64,000 bases of DNA. It comes from an uncultured Lachnospiraceae bacterium (GTDB taxonomy: Bacteria > Bacillota > Clostridia > Lachnospirales > Lachnospiraceae). The notes under the pieces are model-generated. The model did not search any database. It was not told the DNA's origin and saw only the letters and a list, made by a program, of their open reading frames with translations. The first letter of the stretch is position 1. Each line of letters begins with the position of its first letter. Positions 33,709-42,182 of this stretch are shown here, in pieces. Both the position numbers and the translations under genes were made by a program. Location of the stretch: contig CAJTYM010000016.1 of assembly GCA_910583835.1 (NCBI GenBank), forward strand, positions 12,528 to 76,527, written 5' to 3'.

Positions 33709-34530
33709 ATGAGAAACAGAAGAGTATCAGCATTTTTTAACAAGAAATCCTATCTGATTGCCGCTGTATTCATGGTTGTTGCAGCATTCGGCATGACCGG
33801 GATTTATTATACCCAGCAGGAAAAGAAACAGGAAGAGCAGCTGGCAAAAGAACAGCAAAAGCAGATTCAGCAGGCAAAAGCAGAGGACGAAGCAAGAGAG
33901 CAGGAAAAGAAGGAAGAACAGGAAAAGAAAGAGCAGCAGAAAAAAGAACAGGCAAAGAAAGAAGCCCAAAAGGCACGGGAACAGGCGAAAGCTGAGGAGA
34001 AAGAGGAAGAGGAGACGGAAGCAGTTTCCGGCATCATCCCTCCAGAAAATGATAATTTTATGGATTCGCCGGAGGTTGTAGCCGAGGTTCAGACGCCGGT
34101 GGAGCCGATTCTCCATTTTGACGCGGAGACAGATTTGAACTGGCCGCTGCAGGGAAATGTCGTGCTGAATTACAGTATGGATCAGACCGTATATTTTGCA
34201 ACCTTAGACCAGTATAAATACAATCCGGCGGTGATTATCAAAGCCGAAGTCAACACTCCGGTAAAAGCTGTTGCGGCAGGTAAGGTGACCAGCGTGGAAA
34301 CCATGGCGGAAACCGGGTCTACAATTACCGTGGATATGGGTGATGGCTACAGCGCAATTTATGGGCAGCTGAAAGAAATACCCAAGAGTACGGGCGATTA
34401 TGTGGAAGATGGGGAAATTCTTGGTTACATCAGCGAACCCACAAAATATTATTCGGTCGAGGGTTCTAACCTCTTTTTTGAACTGCAGAAGGACGGAACT
34501 CCGGTAGACCCCATGGGTTATCTGCAGTAA
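33709..34530 (+). CDS. spoIIQ: SpoIIQ-like protein with degenerate LytM/M23 domain
   Basis: About 273 residues. Membrane helix at about 14-34 (YLIAAVFMVVAAFGMTGIYY), a long Lys/Glu/Gln coiled coil (about 38-105), and an M23/LytM fold (NWPLQGNVVLNYSMDQTVYF... IIKAEVNTPVKAVAAGKVTSV... SAIYGQLKEI... LFFELQKDGTPVDP). The zinc ligands are missing: no HxxxD, and the usual HxH site reads YGQ...FFE. So it is a pseudo-peptidase, as expected for the forespore half of the SpoIIQ-SpoIIIAH channel. ATG 33709 has AAGGTGA upstream; ATG 33694 has not. Adjacent spoIID and a sigma-F-like promoter support the call. The spoIIID gene that follows in C. difficile is not here. Confidence 0.85.
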   Translation: MRNRRVSAFFNKKSYLIAAVFMVVAAFGMTGIYYTQQEKKQEEQLAKEQQKQIQQAKAEDEAREQEKKEEQEKKEQQKKEQAKKEAQKAREQAKAEEKEEEETEAVSGIIPPENDNFMDSPEVVAEVQTPVEPILHFDAETDLNWPLQGNVVLNYSMDQTVYFATLDQYKYNPAVIIKAEVNTPVKAVAAGKVTSVETMAETGSTITVDMGDGYSAIYGQLKEIPKSTGDYVEDGEILGYISEPTKYYSVEGSNLFFELQKDGTPVDPMGYLQ

Positions 34531-34570
34531 AATGTAACGGAAAAAATTTTTACGATAATATCATGCGACA

Positions 34571-34597
34571 GAGCGGATGGCAGCTTGCCGTCCGCTC
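34571..34597 (+). terminator. Terminator after spoIIQ
   Basis: A 12-bp stem GAGCGGATGGCA (34571-34582)/TGCCGTCCGCTC (34586-34597), one G-U pair, loop GCT, followed by GTTTACTTTT. Confidence 0.8.
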
Positions 34598-34598
34598 G

Positions 34599-34627
34599 TT
34601 TACTTTTGGGCAGGAGGATGGTAGAAT
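34599..34627 (+). promoter_or_regulatory. Promoter of a small unknown gene
   Basis: TTTACT (34599-34604), 17 nt, TAGAAT (34622-34627), directly after the spoIIQ terminator and 21 nt before the ATG at 34649. Confidence 0.5.
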
Positions 34628-34648
34628 AAAAAGAAAAAGGGTGAAAAT

Positions 34649-34744
34649 ATGAGAAAGAAACCATTTCCTATCGGGATTGAATTTTATAGGATGATGGACA
34701 GGAACAAACAGGCACAGCAGCGGATTTTCCTCATAAAATATTAG
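34649..34744 (+). CDS. Small ORF of 31 residues, possible AAA-ATPase remnant
   Basis: A 31-residue peptide (MRKKPFPIGIEFYRMM, then DRNKQAQQRIFLIKY) behind a ribosome site (AAAGGGTGAAAAT) and a plausible promoter. I do not recognise it as a known small protein. Its start resembles the first 30 residues of the predicted AAA-ATPase/PD-(D/E)XK proteins common in Lachnospiraceae (KKPIPIGV..F..M, then ..KTLLIK), so it may be a decayed 5' end of such a gene; no further homologous frame is seen downstream. It could also be a genuine short protein. Confidence 0.35.
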   Translation: MRKKPFPIGIEFYRMMDRNKQAQQRIFLIKY

Positions 34745-34972
34745 AAATTGCATGAAGCAATGATTTCATGGGTCCTTGTTACCCATATGTAACAATCCGC
34801 AGCGCTGCTTTTCATACAGAGAATGGGGATTTGTCGTCCCGCTGCACTGACGTCACAGCGGCTGATGTTGCCTGAATAGTAAAATACTTGTAATCCGGCG
34901 CTGCTTTGCATATAAGAGACTGCTTGCAGTCTCTCTACATAGATGGCGATACGGAAGAATTGGGGAAATAGA
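34745..34972. other. Non-coding stretch with several dyads
   Basis: No gene seen. It holds TTGTTAC/GTAACAA (about 34778-34797), CCGCTG/CAGCGG (about 34839-34861) and GAGACTGC/GCAGTCTC (about 34916-34933), and two related strings around GGCGCTGCTTTGCAT and GCAGCGCTGCTTTTCAT. Probably degraded remnants together with the short ORF upstream. Confidence 0.4.
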
Positions 34973-35239
34973 ATGACGGAAAAACAGAATGTCACCTATA
35001 TGCTTCGGTGCAGCGATGGTACGCTGTATACAGGGTGGACAAACAATATTGAGAAACGCCTGGAGGCTCACAATGCGGGAAAGGGCAGTAAATATACCAG
35101 GGTGCGTACGCCGGTGGAACTGGTTTACCTGGAAGCGCATGAGACGAAACAGGAGGCAATGAGCCGTGAGGTGCAGATTAAGCAGCTTACACGCAAGCAG
35201 AAAGAGCGGCTGATTGCCGGCTACATAAATAAAATATGA
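34973..35239 (+). CDS. GIY-YIG nuclease-family protein (UPF0213 type)
   Basis: 88 residues. The GIY-YIG core is complete in short form: VTYMLRCSDGTLYTGWTNNIEKRLEAHNAGKGSKYTR, with YML...YTG as the GIY...YIG strands, the conserved Arg in EKRL, and the Glu in SREVQIKQLTRKQK. Stand-alone proteins of this length are widespread; some cut single-stranded DNA or joint molecules, most are uncharacterised. ATG 34973 is preferred to ATG 34943, since the family starts shortly before YMLRC. A terminator follows at once. Confidence 0.88.
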   Translation: MTEKQNVTYMLRCSDGTLYTGWTNNIEKRLEAHNAGKGSKYTRVRTPVELVYLEAHETKQEAMSREVQIKQLTRKQKERLIAGYINKI

Positions 35240-35245
35240 TATATG

Positions 35246-35286
35246 AAAAAGCCATTATGGATAAAAATCTCCATGATGGCTTTTTT
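35246..35286 (+). terminator. Terminator after the GIY-YIG gene
   Basis: A 16-bp stem (35246-35261 with 35270-35285), one G-U pair, ending in TTTTTT; the A-tract on the other side makes it potentially two-way. Confidence 0.88.
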
Positions 35287-35362
35287 GAAAGTTTCCGATA
35301 CTGCCACACAAAAATGGTATTGTAAAAAATGCACAAATAAAATGCAATACAACAAAAAATAG

Positions 35363-35391
35363 TTGTCAAAAAAGTAATATAGGTTTACGAT
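35363..35391 (+). promoter_or_regulatory. Likely promoter of the structured leader and LamG-protein gene
   Basis: TTGTCA (35363-35368), 17 nt, TACGAT (35386-35391). The expected start (about 35398) coincides with the first base of hairpin 1 of the leader RNA. The same stretch contains a degenerate version of the bipartite site found at 46291 and 53119 (AAAAAAGTA ... TATACATG). Confidence 0.5.
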
Positions 35392-35398
35392 TTTTATA

Positions 35399-35464
35399 CA
35401 TGTTACACATAAGTCATAGGCGTAACATGAGTAAAAGGTGTGCATTTTGCCTATGATGTGCACC
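35399..35464 (+). ncRNA. Candidate kissing-loop leader RNA (two hairpins with complementary loops)
   Basis: Hairpin 1: CATGTTAC (35399-35406)/GTAACATG (35422-35429), 8 perfect pairs, 15-nt loop ending in TCATAGGC (35414-35421). Hairpin 2: GGTGTGCA (35437-35444)/TGTGCACC (35457-35464), 8 pairs with two G-U, 12-nt loop TTTT+GCCTATGA (35449-35456). The loop segments TCATAGGC and GCCTATGA are perfect complements, so the two hairpins can dock, or the segments can pair as an alternative stem. I match it to no known riboswitch class. It begins at the predicted transcription start of the 35657 gene. Confidence 0.55.
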
Positions 35465-35466
35465 AC

Positions 35467-35597
35467 AGGAAATTGCAAAAGCAGTTTCCTCTTTCCATAA
35501 GGGGGGCTCACGAATGAGCCCCCATCCTTTAATTATGGAGGAATTAATTTTCAGTAGGCAGAGAAGAAAGGAGGGAGGAAAGGTACGAGAACGTACC
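35467..35597 (+). other. Three further hairpins in the same 5' leader
   Basis: AGGAAATTGC/GCAGTTTCCT (35467-35490, AAAA loop, one G-U), GGGGGCTCA/TGAGCCCCC (35502-35523, CGAA loop, followed only by a weak T run) and GGTACG/CGTACC (35582-35597, AGAA loop). With the two hairpins before, the leader of about 260 nt is unusually structured. The 35502 hairpin could act as an attenuator. Confidence 0.6.
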
Positions 35598-35656
35598 GCA
35601 TAGGTGAGTAAACGGCGCTTATTATGTGCTGCAAGAAAAAGAAAGGAATGGATAGT

Positions 35657-38600
35657 ATGGGAACAAGAAAAAGATTTCAGAGAATCCTGTCGCTCGTCTT
35701 AAGCCTGGCAATGGCGGTTACCTTGCTGCCGATGCAGATGGCATATGCTGAGGGCGGCAGTGTCCCGGAAGAGGCGGCAAGGATTGCCACGGCTGACGAT
35801 GGCATGGGCTTGCCCGCAGAACTGGCACATTTCTCATTTGACTCGCAGGATGAGATTATGGGCAAGGTAGTGGGTGATACGGCAAAAGCCCAAATTGTAA
35901 CTTCGGATGACGGTCATGATGCAACGCCTTACCTGAAGCTGACGGGAGGTTCATTTATCCGTGCGCTGGATGGAAGCGTCCTTGCAGGAAAGAAGGAACT
36001 GACGATTTCCTATTGGAGCAAGTCGGAAGGCGCGCCAGGATGGGCATTTTTCGCGGCAAAGGATAACCTGGCAGGTCTCTTCGGAGGCGGCGATGAGCAT
36101 TATATTGGAATTCTTGACCAGCCAGCCAGCGTGGCGGTGGAACGCTATGTGGGCGGAAGGCCGGCTGGAAGTAACGGAAATGCAAGTTCGCTTACGAGTG
36201 CGTGGCGTCATGTCACCGTAGTATTCGGTGAGGATTCCACAGAGACATACGTGAATGGAGAGCGCAAGATTGACATGACATCGAATCAGGCAGCCCTGTC
36301 CGAGATTTTGACAGATAAGAGCGTCCTCAAAATCGGCGCAGCCAACTGGGGACGCGGAGCAATCAGCAGTGAAGATAAAGATAAGGCAGGGGAAGTATTT
36401 AAAGGAGGCATTGACAATTTTGTTGTTTATGACGGAGCCTTAGATGAGGCACAGGTTAAATATCTGTATGACGGCACGAAGAATGACCAGGGAACGGAGA
36501 CTTCCCTGACTGGGCTGGAATTAAAGAGAAATACCTTAAAGATGAATGTCGGCGGCACCATGGACATTGCTTCGCTGATTAAGGCCCCATCAGGCGCAGG
36601 TTCCAGGGTTGAGGTTGAGTCTTCGGATTCTTCGGTGGCAGCAGTCATAGGCGAGAGAATCATCAAAGCGCTCAAAAAGGGAACATCGAATCTGACCATT
36701 AAATGGGGATATGGAGCCAAAACTTATACACTGGGTACGGTGGCAGTGACGGTAACGGATTTTGCTCCTGTTGGCAGCTATACATTTGAGGGCAGTCTGG
36801 GCGATGCTACAGCCATCCAGACGAAGCTGGCAAACTACAGTGGGCAGGCGGAATATGCAGACAATGGGCACAACGGCAAAGCGCTGCAGTTAAAAGCCCC
36901 AACCTTTAAAGACGTAACGGAGAATGAGGCAACCAAAACGGTGGTAGACGATGCAGGCTATGGCGTGAAATTAAAAGAGGGCAAGCTTGGCTCAGACTAC
37001 ACAGTTTCCCTGTGGGTCAATGCAGAAAAAGGATTTTACACGCAGTCACCTATCCTGTCAATGGGAATAGGAAACGATACAGACCAAAACTGGGTGGGCA
37101 TATCAGGCGTATGGCAAGACAGCGTAACCAAAACCGGAACGACAGCAAGGGTTTGGTCGGCGAAGAAGAGTGGTGAGACAGTCACTCCTGTAGAATTCAA
37201 TGCCTATTATACCAATACCGCTTTTACAGCCCCCAATGGCAAATGGACAATGCTGACAATCTCCCAATGCGGCAACGATTTGAAGTTCTATGTTAATGGA
37301 AAAGAGAACGGCAGCACAAAGGCGGCGGAGGAGATTTTAAATCAGGAAGGTGCGCTGATTACGATTGGCATCAATAACTGGGACAGCAGCTTTAAGGGCA
37401 TGATTGACGATGTCAACGTCTATGACACTGCCCTGGATGCCATACAGGTAAGAGCATTGTACCTGAGCCAGCTTTCCGCAGAGCAGACAGCAGACTGGCT
37501 GGAAATCAAAGGAGAGAATGAGAGCCTGAATTGCCTTACGGAGGATTTGAACCTCCCTGCAAGCAAGGACGGAATTGCCATTACCTGGACGGCCAAAGAG
37601 GATAACAAAGATTCCGCTGCAGTGACAAAAGACGGAAGAGTCACAGCAGGCGGGGGCAATAAAGTAACCCTTACAGCAGCCTGCAGCGATGCGCAGACAG
37701 GGCTCATGTGGACGGTGGATATCCCGGTCAAAGTAGCGCGCAAAGTGATTATACGCTGCCTGGACCAGGAGACGGCAGCCGGAAATAACGAGGCTGACCT
37801 GATTCAGAAGACGGAACGTATGGAAGAGGAAGGTTCCGAGTATGTGCATGTCCCGGAAGACATTGTAATCTCGAAGGACGGAGAGGCTTTCAAATATGAT
37901 GCTGAGGGCAATAAGAATACGGATAAACTGACTATCAAGGTCGGGGCCGATACGAATGGTACGGTAACAGACACCGTAAACGTTGCCTACAAGAAAGTAG
38001 AGATTAAGAGCATCGTCTCGCCGGATGATGCATATGCCATTGAGGGCAATGTCCCGCTTCTTCCGTCTAAATTGGATGCCACGGCAGACCCGGGAGACGG
38101 AACATCCATCCAGATAAAAGTTCCCGTTACCTGGACGGATGATTATGCAAACCTGAAAGCAAGGAAAGAGCCGTACGTGATAAACGGAACCGTGGGCAGC
38201 AGGGATGTCAGCGTCAAATTGACGGTATTTGAATGTGATGCCGAGATGGAAGACGTGGAGGCAACTTACACCAATAATACTACTACGCGCTACCTATCCT
38301 TGAATGGAAAATATAAGGGAATTATTGAGACGCAATTTGACCTTGTAAATGTGAGCAAGTCCACACAGCAGGGCGCATTCTTCCTGCTTGATAAGGATGC
38401 TCCGGGCGCATGGTGGAACAATTCCGCAGCGCTGGAGTTTGATGCGGATGGAAAAGACGCCAAAGGTTACTACCGCGCGATAGGCGGAAACGGCAAGGGC
38501 GGCAGCTTTGCTGACAGCGGCGGCAAATATTATCCCGAAAATAAAGAGGCGGCAAACGCCATACCATATGACGGAACCGGTACCTACCATGTGCGTATGC

Positions 38601-41395
38601 AGATAGACACCACGGACATTGACAGTGCCGTGGAAGAGGGTGCAGCTGCAGTAAAGAAAAACGCTGCGTTCCGTGTCTGGATGACCGATGAGGATGGCAA
38701 GACTACGGAACTGACAGCAGGAGAGGCAGCAACTTCGCGCTATATCAAGAGCGGCATTATCAGCCAGTATTTCGTAGGAACTTATAAAGCGGCAGAAAAT
38801 GGGGACTTCAAGGTAACGAACCATAAGCTGAGCTGGCAGTCCGGCTATGTGGCAAAGAATATTGAAACTTATGTAGATACGGTAAAAGTGGATGATTTAA
38901 GCGAGAGCGCTAAGCTGCTTCCGTACAGCCTGATGACAGAAGAGGAACAGGCAGCTTACAATTATAAGCCGGCGGCAAACATTATGCAGGGCGAGGATAA
39001 ATGTGTCCTGCAGACGAAGGACTCCGGCTGGTTTGACAAGGACGGCAACAAGATTGCAGACGATGCAGTGGCAGAGAAAGCAGTGGCTGGAGCAGCGCTC
39101 ACCTACAAAGCATATTACCTGAAAGGCGTGGCAGATTTTGCCGGTCTGAATGAGAAAATCGAAGCGGCACAGAAAGCATACGATGAATTGTCAATGATTT
39201 ATACGGCGGCTTCCCTCAAGTATTTAGCAGATGCCATTGAAGCAGCCGAAACGGTTGCAGCTACCGAAGGAGGCGCAAACGAGGCTTCCACAGAGGCAGT
39301 GGAAAATGAAATTGCAGCTTTACAGGCTGCCCTGGACAAGGAAGACGTAACCCTGACGCCAAAAGATTACGCAGCCATGAATGAAACAATGGCAGCATAC
39401 TATCCGCTGAGTGAGGACACAGAGGCGAAGGACACGGCTGGGGAGCAGGACGGAACGGTAAACGGCACGATTAAATTTACCAATGACGGAGGCGCGAAAT
39501 TCCCGGGAAGCAGCAGTGCGCTGACCAATTATATCAGCCTTCCGGATACCCTGAAAGTGACGGATAAGATGACATTCTCCTTCTGGGTATACTGCAATAA
39601 CAATGCTGACACAGAGACAAATGCCACGCATAAGATGCACAATACGTTCTGCTTAGGCTCAGGAAAGAAGATTGGCAACAATGCAGGAACCCAAAAGGCA
39701 CATCATTTCTCCATCTACGCAGGGCAGGATGGCGCAAACCTGACAGTAAACGGCGGACCTGACGGCTGGGGAACCGGTCTGGACGGCGTGACAGTCAGCG
39801 GCTATGAGAAACAGAAATGGAGCCTTGTCACATGCGTTGTGGATGGCAAGAACGTCATTGTTTACCAGGATGGCGTAAAGAAAGATAACGGTACGGTTGG
39901 AGTAACCCTTACAGAGGCATGGAATGCAAGCCCACAGGAACGCTATATCCTCCTGGGGAATAACTGCTATGCATACAACGGTGACTGGGATTACAGAGGA
40001 AATGTTAAGAACCTGCGCATTTACAATGCACCGCTTGTGGCTTCACAGGTAAAAGACATTTTTGACAATGAGGTGCAGGAGCTTCTGGCTGCCTCAGCAG
40101 AGAGCCTGGCAAGTACGATGGAAGCACAGCCTGGTTCCGGTGATAATGCCGGCAAGTATTTGCTGGAAATCACGGAAGATAAGGTGAAGCTGCCGAAGAA
40201 AGGGAACCAGGGAGAGGTAATCTCCTGGAAAGCATTTGAGGCCGATGGCACGACAGAGAGCACGGCGGTCATCAATCCAGAAACAGGCGCGGTAACAGTT
40301 CCGCCGGCTGGTTCAGCGGGAGTTACAGTTATACTGAAAGCGGCTATCACTATCAGCGGGGAGGCAAAAGAGGCTGTCTTTGTCTGCGATGTTAAGAACC
40401 CCATCAACAAAGAGTCGGCAGAAGCCCTCAAAAATGAGGCAAAATCTGCCATGGAGGGCAAAAACAAAGCAGATTACGATGCAGCAGTATGGGATGAGCT
40501 GGCAGCAGCAATCCAGGCATATGAGAGTCTGCCCGCAGAGGCAACGCCGGCACAGATTGCAGCAGCATATGACAGGCTGAAAGCGGCGTTAGAAGCGTTT
40601 AAGCCGAAGACAGCCGTGGCAGTCGCCGGCGTAACGCTGAGCAGCAGCAGCCTGACGCTGACAGCAGGACAGAGCGCAACGCTGACGGCAGCTGTAAATC
40701 CTCAAGATGCTGACCAGGCGGTGACATGGGCAACCAGCAATCCGGCAGCAGCAACGGTTGTGGGCGGCAAAGTTACGGCAGTGAAAGCCGGAACGGCAGT
40801 GATTACGGCGACCAGCGTGGCAGATAAGACCAAGAAAGCCAGCTGTACGGTAACTGTGAAGGACAAAGCAGCAGCGACAGTGGCAGTCAAGAGCGTAAAA
40901 CTGAGCGTCAAGAAGCTGACGCTGGGCGTGAAAGAGAAATATACATTAAAAACAACGGTAAATCCGAGCAATGCGAACAACAAGAAAGTCACCTGGAAAT
41001 CTGACAAGCCGAAGATTGTCGCTGTCAAGAACGGCAAGCTTACGGCAAAGAAGACAGGCAAGGCAAAGATTACCGTTACCAGTTCGGCTGATGCGACAAA
41101 GAAAGCAACCATTACGGTAACTGTGAAGAAAGCGCCGGACAAAAAAGCCAAAGTATCGCTGAACAAGAAGAGCGTGAACCTGAAAGTGAAGAAATCGTTC
41201 CAGATTAAAGCAAAGGTTTCTTCCAAGTACGGCAGTGCGACATTCAAGTACACCATCGACAAGAAAGGCAAGAAAGCCGTAAAGGTGGATAAGAACGGTA
41301 AGGTTACCGCCAAGAAGAAAGGCAAGGCAACAATTACTGTTAAGCCGTACAATGACAAAGGCAAGGCTGCGAAGCTGAAAGTGACCGTAAAATAA
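35657..41395 (+). CDS. Giant secreted LamG/FIVAR/Big_2 protein
   Basis: About 1912 residues. Signal peptide (RFQRILSLVLSLAMAVTLLPM, cleaved near AYAEGG). LamG-type lectin folds at about 55-270, 372-604 and 1240-1470 (each with the YVNG or YQDG turn and a final FKGGIDNFVVYD or like). Between them are Ig-like strands of the atypical Big_2 type (EDLNLPASKDGIAITW), an unassigned beta domain (about 860-1065), and two FIVAR helical modules (AAQKAYDELS; ALKNEAKSAMEGKNKADYDAA). It ends with Big_2 domains (VTLSSSSLTLTAGQSATLTA) and a Lys-rich module. No catalytic glycosidase domain was recognised, so it may bind glycans or hold enzymes at the wall. No LPXTG. ATG 35657 has AAAGGA 9 nt upstream; earlier ATGs (35624, 35648) do not. 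Confidence 0.85.
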   Translation: MGTRKRFQRILSLVLSLAMAVTLLPMQMAYAEGGSVPEEAARIATADDGMGLPAELAHFSFDSQDEIMGKVVGDTAKAQIVTSDDGHDATPYLKLTGGSFIRALDGSVLAGKKELTISYWSKSEGAPGWAFFAAKDNLAGLFGGGDEHYIGILDQPASVAVERYVGGRPAGSNGNASSLTSAWRHVTVVFGEDSTETYVNGERKIDMTSNQAALSEILTDKSVLKIGAANWGRGAISSEDKDKAGEVFKGGIDNFVVYDGALDEAQVKYLYDGTKNDQGTETSLTGLELKRNTLKMNVGGTMDIASLIKAPSGAGSRVEVESSDSSVAAVIGERIIKALKKGTSNLTIKWGYGAKTYTLGTVAVTVTDFAPVGSYTFEGSLGDATAIQTKLANYSGQAEYADNGHNGKALQLKAPTFKDVTENEATKTVVDDAGYGVKLKEGKLGSDYTVSLWVNAEKGFYTQSPILSMGIGNDTDQNWVGISGVWQDSVTKTGTTARVWSAKKSGETVTPVEFNAYYTNTAFTAPNGKWTMLTISQCGNDLKFYVNGKENGSTKAAEEILNQEGALITIGINNWDSSFKGMIDDVNVYDTALDAIQVRALYLSQLSAEQTADWLEIKGENESLNCLTEDLNLPASKDGIAITWTAKEDNKDSAAVTKDGRVTAGGGNKVTLTAACSDAQTGLMWTVDIPVKVARKVIIRCLDQETAAGNNEADLIQKTERMEEEGSEYVHVPEDIVISKDGEAFKYDAEGNKNTDKLTIKVGADTNGTVTDTVNVAYKKVEIKSIVSPDDAYAIEGNVPLLPSKLDATADPGDGTSIQIKVPVTWTDDYANLKARKEPYVINGTVGSRDVSVKLTVFECDAEMEDVEATYTNNTTTRYLSLNGKYKGIIETQFDLVNVSKSTQQGAFFLLDKDAPGAWWNNSAALEFDADGKDAKGYYRAIGGNGKGGSFADSGGKYYPENKEAANAIPYDGTGTYHVRMQIDTTDIDSAVEEGAAAVKKNAAFRVWMTDEDGKTTELTAGEAATSRYIKSGIISQYFVGTYKAAENGDFKVTNHKLSWQSGYVAKNIETYVDTVKVDDLSESAKLLPYSLMTEEEQAAYNYKPAANIMQGEDKCVLQTKDSGWFDKDGNKIADDAVAEKAVAGAALTYKAYYLKGVADFAGLNEKIEAAQKAYDELSMIYTAASLKYLADAIEAAETVAATEGGANEASTEAVENEIAALQAALDKEDVTLTPKDYAAMNETMAAYYPLSEDTEAKDTAGEQDGTVNGTIKFTNDGGAKFPGSSSALTNYISLPDTLKVTDKMTFSFWVYCNNNADTETNATHKMHNTFCLGSGKKIGNNAGTQKAHHFSIYAGQDGANLTVNGGPDGWGTGLDGVTVSGYEKQKWSLVTCVVDGKNVIVYQDGVKKDNGTVGVTLTEAWNASPQERYILLGNNCYAYNGDWDYRGNVKNLRIYNAPLVASQVKDIFDNEVQELLAASAESLASTMEAQPGSGDNAGKYLLEITEDKVKLPKKGNQGEVISWKAFEADGTTESTAVINPETGAVTVPPAGSAGVTVILKAAITISGEAKEAVFVCDVKNPINKESAEALKNEAKSAMEGKNKADYDAAVWDELAAAIQAYESLPAEATPAQIAAAYDRLKAALEAFKPKTAVAVAGVTLSSSSLTLTAGQSATLTAAVNPQDADQAVTWATSNPAAATVVGGKVTAVKAGTAVITATSVADKTKKASCTVTVKDKAAATVAVKSVKLSVKKLTLGVKEKYTLKTTVNPSNANNKKVTWKSDKPKIVAVKNGKLTAKKTGKAKITVTSSADATKKATITVTVKKAPDKKAKVSLNKKSVNLKVKKSFQIKAKVSSKYGSATFKYTIDKKGKKAVKVDKNGKVTAKKKGKATITVKPYNDKGKAAKLKVTVK

Positions 41396-41433
41396 GCAGC
41401 GTGAAACAAAAGAAAAGGTAATTCAGATAAGGC

Positions 41434-41479
41434 GGGAGCACCCCTCAGAGCCATAAAATGGCGGGGGCGCTCCCTCTTT
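41434..41479 (+). terminator. Terminator after the LamG protein gene
   Basis: GGGAGC (41434-41439) plus CCCC pair with GGGG and GCTCCC (ending 41474), with an inner stem GCCAT/ATGGC, followed by TCTTTT. Confidence 0.75.
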
Positions 41480-41565
41480 TCATTTGAGGACAAGTATGGT
41501 ATGCTTATAGTTACCAAAGAAACGGACAGGAAATTTACTGATGTAGCATGAAAGGGGGATATATT

Positions 41566-42159
41566 ATGTCATTGGCGCAAGTATGGGAAGAACAAGGGGA
41601 GTTTTTGGAAGAAGCAGTAGAAGAAGGACCGTACACCGAAGAAGATTATTATAATATACCTGAGCATGTAAGGGCGGAACTGATTGAAGGGCATTTGATT
41701 TATAATCTGGCATCGCCTTCCAGATTTCACCAGACAATATTAATGGAATTGGGCACAGTAATTAACAATTATATCAAATCAAAAGGCGGTCCCTGCCGTG
41801 TCTATCCGGCGCCGTTTGCGGTGAAGCTTAGGGAGGGGCAGAAAACAATTGTTGAGCCGGACATCAGCGTTATCTGCGACAGGGATAAGCTGACAGACCG
41901 CGGCTGCACAGGGGCTCCGGACTGGGTGGTTGAGATAGTCTCTCCGAGCAATCCAGGGCATGATTATATCAAAAAATTAAGCTTATACGAAGCGGCAGGC
42001 GTTCGTGAATACTGGATTGTTGACCCGAGAAAGGAGCAGGTATTCGTCTATCATCTGGATAAAGAGAATTTCAGTCTTTCTACTTATACATTCCAAGATA
42101 AGATTCAGGTTGGCATTTATGAGGATTTGTGGATTGATTTTGCGGAATTGGATTTATAG
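41566..42159 (+). CDS. Uma2-family (DUF820) PD-(D/E)XK-type protein
   Basis: About 197 residues. The Uma2 pattern is clear: YTEEDYYNIPEHVRAELIEGHLI, SRFHQTILMELG, EPDISVICDRDKL (Asp of the nuclease-like site), DWVVEIVSPSN (Glu-x-Val) and KLSLYEAAGVREYWIVDPR. Family members are restriction-endonuclease-like proteins, abundant in cyanobacteria and present in Clostridia, with no known biological target. ATG 41566 follows AAAGGGGG with 7 nt spacing; the upstream ATG at 41548 does not. Placed between glycan genes with no evident link. Confidence 0.88.
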   Translation: MSLAQVWEEQGEFLEEAVEEGPYTEEDYYNIPEHVRAELIEGHLIYNLASPSRFHQTILMELGTVINNYIKSKGGPCRVYPAPFAVKLREGQKTIVEPDISVICDRDKLTDRGCTGAPDWVVEIVSPSNPGHDYIKKLSLYEAAGVREYWIVDPRKEQVFVYHLDKENFSLSTYTFQDKIQVGIYEDLWIDFAELDL

Positions 42160-42182
42160 AACCGGCAGAAGGAGGGGATAGC

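Noticed and set aside
33694..34530. Active M23 endopeptidase
   Set aside because: The HxxxD and HxH zinc ligands are missing, so only the fold is kept.
35390..35530. Known riboswitch (c-di-GMP, SAM, THF, preQ1) in the LamG gene leader
   Set aside because: None of the conserved cores of these classes could be found; only the hairpins and loop complementarity are supported.
35657..41395. Glycoside hydrolase domain in the LamG protein
   Set aside because: All segments read as LamG, Ig-like or FIVAR modules; no catalytic motif of a known family could be pointed out.
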